Shown here piece by piece: positions 4,795 to 10,623 of a stretch of DNA of 10,623 nt; position 1 is the first letter of the stretch; every line of letters starts with the position of its first letter. The notes below the pieces were generated by a model. That model was not told the DNA's origin. It worked only from the letters and a program-made list of their open reading frames with translations, and did no database searches. Source of the DNA: Oscillospiraceae bacterium (lineage in GTDB: Bacteria; Bacillota; Clostridia; Oscillospirales; Oscillospiraceae). The DNA is taken from assembly GCA_902802215.1 (NCBI GenBank), contig CADCLH010000072.1, positions 1 to 10,623 on the forward strand, given 5' to 3'. The position numbers and the translations under genes are program-made.

Positions 4795-4810
4795 GGACGA
4801 CCCCTTTGCA

Positions 4811-4958
4811 TGTCATTGCGAACCAGTGACCGACGTCACTGGTGTGGCAATCCGTTTCTTCCCCTGGCCGCACAAAATCCGTGGAATACAGGGTTCCGAA
4901 CTGGCCGCCGGGAGATGCGGATTCCCACGCCAGTGTGCGAAACTTGCTCGGAATGACG
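4811..4958. repeat. Palindromic MITE-like interspersed repeat
   Basis: The left end TGTCATTGCGA (4811-4821) and the right end, near TCGGAATGACG (4948-4958), are imperfect inverted repeats. Inside the left end is a perfect 9-bp hairpin ACCAGTGAC/GTCACTGGT (4822-4843). The left segment ACTGGTGTGGCAATCCG (4838-4854) is matched on the other side by CGGATTCCCACGCCAGT (about 4918-4934) with two mismatches, so the whole unit folds on itself. It codes for nothing visible. The form and end sequence resemble the CATTGCGA-type repeats common between genes of gut Clostridia. Copy number cannot be judged here. Confidence 0.7.
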
Positions 4959-4980
4959 GGGTACCAACTCTGCCGACAGG

Positions 4981-5013
4981 AAAAGGCGGGAAGCGCAAGC
5001 TTCCCGCCTTCTT
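4981..5013 (-). terminator. Terminator of the CarD-family gene
   Basis: The same 10-bp stem as at 4762-4785, here inverted (4985-4994 with 4999-5008). On the minus strand it is followed by TTTT (4984-4981), a proper T tract. On the plus strand it is followed by TTCTTCGTTT, so it may act both ways. The 29 bases 4985-5013 are an exact inverted copy of 4757-4785. Confidence 0.8.
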
Positions 5014-5023
5014 CGTTTATCTC

Positions 5024-5515
5024 TTACATCTTGCTGATGCGCTCGAGGATGTAGGGCTCGACCTCGGAGATGTCCATGCCCAGCGCGATGGAGAGCTCCC
5101 CGTGGAGCATGTCCCGCGCGCGCCGCATGGTCGATTCCGCCCGGCTGCTTTTGGTTTTCTTCTCGTTCATGCGCTCGCGCAGGCCCTTGACGATGGCGAC
5201 CAGGGCCTCGCAGCTGTGCTGCCGGAACAGCTCCTTATAAAACGCGTCGACGTGGTTGAAGCGGTTGTCCCGACAGACGGCGGGCTCGATGGAGGGCATG
5301 GCGTCGATCAGCGCCTCCGCCTCCTCGCGGCTGATGACGGGGCGCATGAAAGCCCCGGAATCGACCGGCGTATAGTAGGTACCGCTGCCGATCAGCGGCT
5401 CGAGGTGATAGAACAGCTTGCCCGGGGAAGTGCCCGCATGATCCAGCGGCGCGACCTTCGCCACGGTGCAGACGCCGTTTTCACCGTAAACGATTTTATC
5501 TCCAACCGAAAACAT
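5024..5515 (-). CDS. CarD/CdnL-family transcription regulator
   Basis: 163 residues. The start is ATG at 5515, with GGGGAA (5528-5523) eight bases before it; the frame extends five codons further to a TTG without a site. The N-terminus MFSVGDKIVYGENGVCTV is the hallmark of the CarD_CdnL_TRCF domain (residues 1-60), a Tudor-like fold that binds the RNA polymerase beta subunit. YYTPVDSGAFMRPVIS (47-62) completes it. The rest (65-160) is helical and basic, as in CarD proteins where this part contacts the promoter upstream fork. CarD proteins stabilise or modulate open promoter complexes, often at rRNA and growth-related genes. It is monocistronic. A weak promoter (TGGTAA, 17 bases, TATGAT; 5578-5550) may drive it. 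The family is clear; target genes are unknown. Confidence 0.9.
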   Translation of the reverse strand: MFSVGDKIVYGENGVCTVAKVAPLDHAGTSPGKLFYHLEPLIGSGTYYTPVDSGAFMRPVISREEAEALIDAMPSIEPAVCRDNRFNHVDAFYKELFRQHSCEALVAIVKGLRERMNEKKTKSSRAESTMRRARDMLHGELSIALGMDISEVEPYILERISKM

Positions 5516-5651
5516 CCAATATTTCCCCAATCATATTACTTATGGAACTATCATACAACAAAACGGGGAAAATTACCAGTCGGAATTTACAAAAATTTTT
5601 TGAAGAATCGGCCTGCCATGCGCCTTCACGGCTTTTTGCCCCAAATGACGA

Positions 5652-5680
5652 TTGCCATTTCAGGCGTATTCTGCTATACT
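5652..5680 (+). promoter_or_regulatory. Promoter of hemZ and the downstream kinase
   Basis: -35 TTGCCA (5652-5657), a 17-base spacer and -10 TATACT (5675-5680). Transcription would start near 5687, about 23 bases before the hemZ ATG, with GAGGGGGTGA (5696-5705) as ribosome-binding site. The leader is too short for a riboswitch. Confidence 0.8.
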
Positions 5681-5709
5681 CTCTGTAATGAGAACGAGGG
5701 GGTGAGCGG

Positions 5710-7194
5710 ATGCGGCTGTATCTGTCCGGACACGATTACAAATACGCGGTCGAGCAGATGCTGCTGACGCTCTTTCCCGACGAGCGGCCGGAGTATCCCG
5801 AGGGCAGCCCCGAGGGGAAGCGGATGGAGATCCGGCTCAGCCGCACCGACGCCACCACGAGCGCGAGCTGCTCGTACTGTACGGGCAGGAGCGTCTTTCA
5901 CGGCGCCGCCCGGGCCTCGAACGATAAGCTGAGCGACCCGCTCGAGCGCGACAGGATCTGCCAGCGGCTCGTCAAGAACGCCATGTACCGCGCGGCGCTC
6001 AAGTCGGGCGCGGCCAAACCCGCCTGGGGCGCGCTCACCGGCGTGCGGCCCGGCAAGCTGATGGCCGGACTTGTCGCCTCGTGCCCGGACGAAAAGACCG
6101 CCCTGCGCCGCTTCGTGTCCGAATTCGACGTCAGCCCCGAGCGCGCGGCCCTGTGCCTCGCCACCACGCGCGAGACCCTGCGCGCGGAGGCGTCTCTGGA
6201 CGCGCGGGACGTCTGCCTGTACGTCGGCATCCCCTTCTGTCCGACGCGCTGCGCCTATTGCAGCTTCGTCAGCCAGTCGGTGGAGAAGAGCATGCAGCTG
6301 ATCGAACCCTTCCTGCGGGCGCTGGAGCGGGAGATCGCGGCGACCGCGGAGCAGGTCCGCGCGCTTAAACTGCGGCCCGTCTCGCTCTACATGGGCGGCG
6401 GCACCCCGACCACACTCACGGCGTCGCAGCTCGGGAGGCTCTGCGCGGCGCTGGAAGCGAGCTTCGACCTGTCCGCCCTGCGCGAGTACACGGTGGAGGC
6501 CGGCAGACCCGACACCATCACGGAGGAGAAGCTGCGCGTCCTGCGCGCGCACGGGGTCGACCGCGTCAGCGTCAACCCGCAGAGCATGTCCGACCGGGTG
6601 CTCGAGGCCATCGGCCGCCGGCACACGGCCGCCGACATCGTCGCGGCGCTGGATCAGGTGCGCGCCGCCGGGGGCTTCTCGGTGAACATGGATCTGATCG
6701 CGGGGCTGCCGGGCGACAGCGTGGCGGGCTTTCGCGATACGCTGGAAAAGGTGCTGACCCTCGGGGCCGAGAACGTCACCGTCCACACGCTGGCGCTGAA
6801 AAAGGGCTCGCGCATCACGACGGACCGGACGCCGCTGCCGTCGGCGCGGGAGGTCGCGGCGATGCTCGACTACGCGCAGGGACGGCTGCGCGCGGCGGGC
6901 TACGCGCCCTATTACCTCTACCGCCAGAAGTTCATGTCCGGCGGCTTTGAGAACGTCGGCTGGCAGAAGGGCGGCACGGTCAACCTCTACAACATCTGCA
7001 TCATGGAGGAGCTGCGGAGCGTCCTCGCCATGGGCGGGGGCGGCTCGACCAAGCTCATCCGGCCCGACGGCGGCCGTAACATCCGCCTGTCCGCGCCGAA
7101 GTACCCGCTGGAATACATCGCGCAGATCGACAAAACCTGTGCCGACAAGGCGCGGATCGGCGCGTTCTATCGTGAGTTTTTGAAGGAGGAGTAG
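5710..7194 (+). CDS. hemZ: Coproporphyrinogen III dehydrogenase-like radical SAM protein HemZ
   Basis: 494 residues, close to Bacillus subtilis HemZ (about 500). An N-terminal extension of about 165 residues precedes a radical SAM domain. The [4Fe-4S] cysteines are in YVGIPFCPTRCAYCSF: Cys177, Cys181 and Cys184 (CxxxCxxC). GGGTPT (229-234) is the usual SAM-contact motif, and YRQKFMSGGFENVGW (404-418) is the signature separating HemZ from HemW and HemN. HemN-type enzymes oxidise coproporphyrinogen III without oxygen, but HemZ itself is less well defined and is found in Clostridia without a full haem pathway; a haem-related or other radical SAM role is possible. The kinase gene starts four bases after its stop codon and its ribosome-binding site overlaps the end of hemZ, so both are translated from one message. 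Confidence 0.92.
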   Translation: MRLYLSGHDYKYAVEQMLLTLFPDERPEYPEGSPEGKRMEIRLSRTDATTSASCSYCTGRSVFHGAARASNDKLSDPLERDRICQRLVKNAMYRAALKSGAAKPAWGALTGVRPGKLMAGLVASCPDEKTALRRFVSEFDVSPERAALCLATTRETLRAEASLDARDVCLYVGIPFCPTRCAYCSFVSQSVEKSMQLIEPFLRALEREIAATAEQVRALKLRPVSLYMGGGTPTTLTASQLGRLCAALEASFDLSALREYTVEAGRPDTITEEKLRVLRAHGVDRVSVNPQSMSDRVLEAIGRRHTAADIVAALDQVRAAGGFSVNMDLIAGLPGDSVAGFRDTLEKVLTLGAENVTVHTLALKKGSRITTDRTPLPSAREVAAMLDYAQGRLRAAGYAPYYLYRQKFMSGGFENVGWQKGGTVNLYNICIMEELRSVLAMGGGGSTKLIRPDGGRNIRLSAPKYPLEYIAQIDKTCADKARIGAFYREFLKEE

Positions 7195-7197
7195 AGC

Positions 7198-8130
7198 ATG
7201 GCATACAGTCTCACCGAGATCAACTACCGGACCGTGGCGGACCCCGCGGCGTTCGTCGCCGAGTGCGACGAGGGCTACCAGAAAAAGGTGGCCGAGGCCG
7301 CGGACCTGATCCTGGAGAACCGGAAGAACAGCCCCATCGTCCTGCTGTCGGGCCCCTCGGGCTCGGGCAAGACCACCACGTCCATGAAGATCGCCGAGGA
7401 GCTGCAGCGGCGCGGCATCGGCACGCACTACGTCGGCATGGACGACTACTTCAAGACCGTGGACCACACGACGCCCCGCACCGAGAGCGGCGAGCTGGAT
7501 CTCGAGTCCCCGCTGTGCCTGGACATGGAGCTGCTCAACCGCCATTTCTCGCAGCTGGAGAAGGGGGAGCGCGTGTACGTCCCGAAGTATGAGTTTTCCC
7601 GCCGCATGCGCATTCAGGAGCCCTCCAAGTCCATCAAGCTCAAGCCGGACGAGATCGTCATCTTCGAGGGCATCCACGCGCTCAACACCATCATCACCGC
7701 CAACCACCCCAACGCCTTCAAGCTCTACATCTCCGCCCGCAGCGACGTGGAGTTCCAGGACAGCATCGTCTTCAAGCGCACCTGGTTCCGTCTGGTGCGC
7801 CGCCTGGTGCGCGACTACAAGTTCCGCGGCTCCGACCCGAAGGAGACCATGAGCATGTGGGCCAACGTCCGCCGGGGCGAGATGCTCTACATCTCCCCGT
7901 TCAAGCGGCATGCGGACTTCCAGTTCGACACCTCGCTGGCCTACGAGCTCGCGGTCTACAACCACACGGCCACCAAGCTCTTCCAGTCCGTGCCCGAGGG
8001 GATCGAGCGCTTTGACGAGCTGCGCGCGGTGTTGCCCGCCCTGCAGCTGTTCGGCGACATCGACGAAGCGCTCGTGGCCGACGACTCGCTGGTGCGCGAG
8101 TTCATCGGCGGCGGCGTCTACGAATACTGA
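7198..8130 (+). CDS. Uridine kinase / phosphoribulokinase-family nucleoside kinase
   Basis: 310 residues; ATG with AGGAGG (7184-7189) eight bases upstream. The P-loop is SGPSGSGKTTT (51-61), followed by the substrate loop GMDDYFK (80-86), a Walker B-like IVIFEGIHAL (153-162) and a lid region rich in arginine (RTWFRLVRRLVRDYKFRG, 194-211). This order is that of the uridine kinase/phosphoribulokinase family, which phosphorylates uridine or cytidine from ATP in pyrimidine salvage. Many clostridial relatives are about 550 residues because of N-terminal TGS-type domains; this one has only about 45 residues before the P-loop, so it is a short form and the exact substrate is uncertain. It is co-transcribed with hemZ and followed by a strong terminator. 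Confidence 0.88.
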   Translation: MAYSLTEINYRTVADPAAFVAECDEGYQKKVAEAADLILENRKNSPIVLLSGPSGSGKTTTSMKIAEELQRRGIGTHYVGMDDYFKTVDHTTPRTESGELDLESPLCLDMELLNRHFSQLEKGERVYVPKYEFSRRMRIQEPSKSIKLKPDEIVIFEGIHALNTIITANHPNAFKLYISARSDVEFQDSIVFKRTWFRLVRRLVRDYKFRGSDPKETMSMWANVRRGEMLYISPFKRHADFQFDTSLAYELAVYNHTATKLFQSVPEGIERFDELRAVLPALQLFGDIDEALVADDSLVREFIGGGVYEY

Positions 8131-8133
8131 GCA

Positions 8134-8168
8134 GACAGCGCCCGGGAATAGCCGGGCGTTGTCTTTTT
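8134..8168 (+). terminator. Terminator of the hemZ-kinase operon
   Basis: A 12-bp stem with one G-U pair, GACAGCGCCCGG (8134-8145) and CCGGGCGTTGTC (8152-8163), has a 6-base loop and is followed by TTTTT (8164-8168). It begins three bases behind the kinase stop codon. Confidence 0.93.
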
Positions 8169-8226
8169 ATACCAAAGCGGCCCGGGACGGGCATGGAATT
8201 TTGTACGCGCGCCCCGGTGAAAAACC

Positions 8227-8255
8227 TTGTTGCGCCGTGTCGTATGCGGTATAAT
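8227..8255 (+). promoter_or_regulatory. Promoter of the M20-guaA unit
   Basis: -35 TTGTTG (8227-8232), a 17-base spacer and a perfect -10 TATAAT (8250-8255). Transcription would start near 8262, about 30 bases before the ATG at 8293. No xanthine or guanine riboswitch precedes it; the leader is too short. Confidence 0.7.
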
Positions 8256-8292
8256 GCTGCTATCAAATACAGATACAGGAGGAGTCTTCACG

Positions 8293-9431
8293 ATGAACAG
8301 ATACAGAGAGCAGATCCATGAATGCATGGACGAGCTCGTCGCCTTCCGCCGCGAGCTGCACCGCCATCCGGAGCCCAGCCTCAAGGAGTTCGAGACCACG
8401 GACCGCATCTGCCGCGAGCTGGACAGGGCCGGGATCGCCTACCGGCGCATGGAGCCCACCGGCGTCGTCGGCGAGCTGAAGGGGACCAGGGCCGCGAGCG
8501 ACCACATGGTCCTGCTGCGCTCCGACATGGACGCGCTCGAGATCCTCGAGCAGACCGGTCTGGATTTCCCGAGCGAGAATCCCGGCGTCATGCACGCCTG
8601 CGGCCACGATACGCACATGACCAACCTGCTCGGCGCGGTGAAGTTCCTGCACGCCCATCCCGAGGAGTTCGCGGGCACGGTCCGCTTCGTCTTCCAGCCT
8701 GCCGAGGAGATCGGCGCGGGCGCGAGACTGATGATTCAGCAGGGCGTGATGGAGGGCGTGGACCGCGCGGTCGGCATGCACATCACGCCGATCCTGCCGC
8801 TCGGTCAGGTCTCCGCCATGCCCGGCGAGTGCTGGGCCGCCTGCGACCGCATCAAGATCACGGTCCACGGCAAGGCCGCGCACGGCGCCATGCCCCAGAA
8901 CGGCCACGACGCGCTGGTCGCGAGACCGATCCGAACACCGCGCTGGTGCTGACCGTCGGCTCCATCGTCTCCGGCTCCCGCTTCAACATCGTGGCGGGCG
9001 ACGCCGTGATGATGGGCACCTGCCGCACCTTCTCCCGCGAGGTGCACGCGGCCCTGCCCGAGAAGCTCCGCCGCGTCGCGGAGCATGTCGCCGAGGCCTA
9101 CGGCTGCACCGCGGAGCTCGAGTTCGAGGTGCTGGCCGAGGTCCTGTACTGCGACCCCGAGACGACCGCGCTCGGCCTCAAGAGCGTCGCCAAGGTCGTC
9201 GGCGAGGAAAACGCCGTCGTCTGCGGCCCGCAGATGATCGCCGAGGATTTCTGCTACTACACCGAGCACGCCAAGTGCGTCTTCTTCAACCTCGGCGCCC
9301 GCGTCGAGGACGACAGCAAGGTCTTCCCGCTGCATTCCGACCATGTGCTCTTTGACGAGCGGGCGATGGAGATCGGCGCCTCCGTGCTGGTCCAGACCGC
9401 CGTCGATCTGCTCGACGCGCTCAACGCCTGA
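8293..9431 (+). pseudogene. M20D-family amidohydrolase, broken by an internal deletion
   Basis: The ATG at 8293 follows AGGAGG (8277-8282). The first frame gives 210 normal residues of an M20 metallopeptidase/amidohydrolase of the hippurate hydrolase-IAA-amino acid hydrolase type. They include ELHRHPEPSLKE (21-32), the metal site HACGHDTHM (101-109), the catalytic glutamates in QPAEE (135-139) and a metal-binding His in GMHITP (161-166). After AHGAMPQNGHDALVA (196-210) this frame goes out of register and stops at 8952. The family resumes in another frame at 8922 with ETDPNTALVLTVGS and runs to 9431, including HSDHVLFDE near the end. About 14 residues usual here (an alanine-rich helix ending in IVSR) are missing, so the change looks like a deletion of 3n+1 bases, roughly 40-43, not a one-base slip. 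The gene is therefore probably inactive, unless this is an assembly error. Confidence 0.85.
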
Positions 9432-9445
9432 AAGGAGAAACAACA

Positions 9446-10420
9446 ATGGACAGACGTCCCGAAAGCATGGAGAGAATCACCACCCCCGCGCTGGCGCAGG
9501 CGTTCATTGACGAACAGATCGAGGCGCTGCGCGCCCAGATCGGCGGCAACAAGGTCCTGCTCGCCCTGTCGGGCGGCGTGGATTCCTCGGTCGTCGCGGC
9601 CCTGCTGATCAAGGCCGTCGGCAAGCAGCTCGTGTGCGTGCACGTCAACCACGGCCTGCTGCGCAAGGGCGAGCCCGAGCAGGTCATCGAGGTCTTCCGC
9701 AACCAGATGGACGCGAACCTCATCTACGTCGACGCGGTCGACCGCTTCCTCGACGCCCTCGCGGGCGTGGCCGATCCCGAAGCCAAGCGCAAGATCATCG
9801 GCAAGATCTTCATCGACGTCTTCGCCGAGGAGGCCGCGAAGCTCGACGGCATCCGCTTCCTCGGTCAGGGCACGATCTACCCTGACATCCTCGAGTCCGG
9901 CCCGGTCAAGTCCCACCACAACGTCGGCGGCCTGCCGCCCGAGCTGAACTTCGAGCTGGTCGAGCCGGTCAAGTTCCTGTACAAGGACGAGGTCCGCGTC
10001 GTCGGCAAGGCTCTCGGCCTGCCCGACTCGATGGTCTACCGCCAGCCCTTCCCGGGTCCCGGCCTCGGCGTGCGCTGCGTCGGCGCCATCACCCGCGACC
10101 GGCTCGAGGCCGTGCGCGAGTCCGACGCGATCCTGCGCGAGGAGTTCAAGAAGAACGGCCTCGAGGGCAAGGTCTGGCAGTACTTTACCATCGTGCCCGA
10201 CTTCAAGTCCACCGGTATCACCGACGGCCTGCGCACCTATGAGTGGCCGGTCGTGATCCGCGCCGTCAACACGGTCGACGCCGTCACCGCCGAGGTGGCC
10301 GAGCTCGATTTCGGCATGATGGCCCACATCGTCGAGCGCATCACCCACGAGGTCAAGGGCGTCAACCGCGTCCTCTGGGACCTGACCCCGAAACCCACCG
10401 GGACGATCGAGTGGGAGTGA
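9446..10420 (+). CDS. guaA: GMP synthetase, ATP-pyrophosphatase subunit without glutaminase domain
   Basis: 324 residues against about 510 for usual bacterial GuaA. The start is firm: ATG at 9446 with AAAGGAG (9431-9437) eight bases before it. The PP-loop SGGVDSS is at 42-48, and QGTIYPDILESG (141-152), KSHHNVGGLP (155-164) and the XMP-binding RQPFPGPGLGVR (199-210) follow. The C-terminal dimerisation domain ends in KPTGTIEWE, the usual end of GuaA. The enzyme adenylates XMP and replaces the adenylate with ammonia to form GMP. The N-terminal class I glutamine amidotransferase domain is absent and none is encoded nearby. Either a separate GuaAa-type subunit exists elsewhere, as in archaea, or the enzyme uses free ammonia. 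It starts 14 bases behind the broken M20 gene and shares its transcript; a strong terminator follows. Confidence 0.92.
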   Translation: MDRRPESMERITTPALAQAFIDEQIEALRAQIGGNKVLLALSGGVDSSVVAALLIKAVGKQLVCVHVNHGLLRKGEPEQVIEVFRNQMDANLIYVDAVDRFLDALAGVADPEAKRKIIGKIFIDVFAEEAAKLDGIRFLGQGTIYPDILESGPVKSHHNVGGLPPELNFELVEPVKFLYKDEVRVVGKALGLPDSMVYRQPFPGPGLGVRCVGAITRDRLEAVRESDAILREEFKKNGLEGKVWQYFTIVPDFKSTGITDGLRTYEWPVVIRAVNTVDAVTAEVAELDFGMMAHIVERITHEVKGVNRVLWDLTPKPTGTIEWE

Positions 10421-10432
10421 TTGAATTCACCC

Positions 10433-10473
10433 AAACTGGCAGGCATCCATCACGAATGCCTGCCAGTTTTATC
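10433..10473 (+). terminator. Terminator behind guaA
   Basis: A perfect 14-bp stem AAACTGGCAGGCAT (10433-10446) and ATGCCTGCCAGTTT (10456-10469) has a 9-base loop and ends in TTTTATC. It is 13 bases behind the guaA stop codon. Confidence 0.9.
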
Positions 10474-10481
10474 ATTGTCGC

Positions 10482-10509
10482 TTGTGTTTTTGACGTTTTG
10501 TCGTATAAT
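10482..10509 (+). promoter_or_regulatory. Promoter of the gene at the right edge
   Basis: A perfect -10 TATAAT (10504-10509) with a moderate -35 TTGTGT (10482-10487) at 16 bases. Transcription would start near 10516, 26 bases before the ATG at 10542. Confidence 0.6.
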
Positions 10510-10541
10510 AGCAGCAAGCGAAAGAATGTGAGGTCTTGCTG

Positions 10542-10623
10542 ATGGCAGATCAACTTGTGCCCTCGAACCAGAATATCAGTCTCGTCGTCCACGAGATCGG
10601 CGATCTGCTGGCCGCCGCCCGGA
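10542..10623 (+). CDS. Unidentified gene, first 27 codons only
   Basis: ATG at 10542 with a TGAGGT-type site (10529-10534) seven bases upstream and a promoter just before it. The visible part, MADQLVPSNQN followed by ISLVVHEIGDLLAAAR, is hydrophilic at first and then amphipathic helical; there is no signal peptide. The second part is reminiscent of the N-terminus of YhcG-type PDDEXK nuclease proteins (DUF1016), which begin with a helix of this kind, but 27 residues are too few to decide. It lies behind the guaA terminator and is an independent unit. Confidence 0.6.
   Translation, partial: MADQLVPSNQNISLVVHEIGDLLAAAR

Noticed and set aside
4772..5767. 331-codon plus-strand frame across the repeat and the CarD gene
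   Set aside because: It reads antisense to the CarD-family gene and through the terminators and palindromic repeat; no family motif is visible.
5674..7965. 763-codon minus-strand frame opposite hemZ and the kinase
   Set aside because: It is a GC-rich shadow frame rich in Arg, Ala, His, Val and Leu, with no start signal, lying antisense to two well-recognised genes.
9257..10348. 363-codon minus-strand frame opposite guaA
   Set aside because: Shadow of guaA and of the M20 gene: composed of repeated D, V, L, A and E typical of antisense GC-rich codons, and no ribosome-binding site.

Overview
The window looks like the chromosome of a GC-rich member of the Clostridia, probably Oscillospiraceae/Ruminococcaceae-like. 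The grounds are Bacillota-type AGGAGG ribosome-binding sites, sigma-A promoters with 16-18 bp spacers, GC-rich codon use, HemZ, a CarD-family regulator and a 'CATTGCGA...CAATGACA'-type interspersed repeat. This placement is an inference from style; no phylogenetic marker was compared.

Left part (1-1730). The 5' end of a cytoplasmic-type GH13 alpha-amylase gene leaves the window on the minus strand, with a clear promoter. Next is a compact locus (about 358-674) with the layout of an Fst/par-type type I toxin-antitoxin module. A strong plus-strand promoter drives a 27-residue single-membrane-span peptide ending in KWLDGE, and its ribosome-binding site is buried in a 6-bp stem. A second strong promoter faces it on the minus strand and would make a roughly 90-nt RNA ending at an intervening hairpin. 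That RNA carries the complement of a second copy of the toxin's ribosome-binding/start region. After this comes a minus-strand array of five tRNA genes, in transcription order Gly(TCC), Arg(TCT), His(GTG), Gln(TTG), Lys(TTT), with promoter and terminator and hairpin-rich spacers that share repeats.

Middle part (1811-5530). A DUF5662-like protein and a large polytopic membrane protein with GT-C-like features are probably co-transcribed. A small P-loop protein converges on a minus-strand CarD-family regulator. Each of these two genes ends in the same 29-bp terminator sequence in inverted orientation, and between the terminators lies a palindromic MITE-like repeat of about 148 bp.

Right part (5650-10623). 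hemZ (radical SAM) and a uridine kinase/phosphoribulokinase-family kinase form an operon ending in a strong terminator. An M20D amidohydrolase gene follows, broken by what looks like an internal out-of-frame deletion of about 40 bp. Fourteen bases after it is guaA, coding only the ATP-pyrophosphatase and dimerisation part of GMP synthetase, without the glutaminase domain. A strong terminator, a promoter and the first 27 codons of an unidentified gene close the window.

The observation most worth pursuing is the Fst/par-like toxin-antitoxin locus. Secondary points are the broken M20 gene, the glutaminase-less GuaA, the acceptor-stem mismatch in tRNA-Lys and the repeat architecture between the P-loop and CarD genes.
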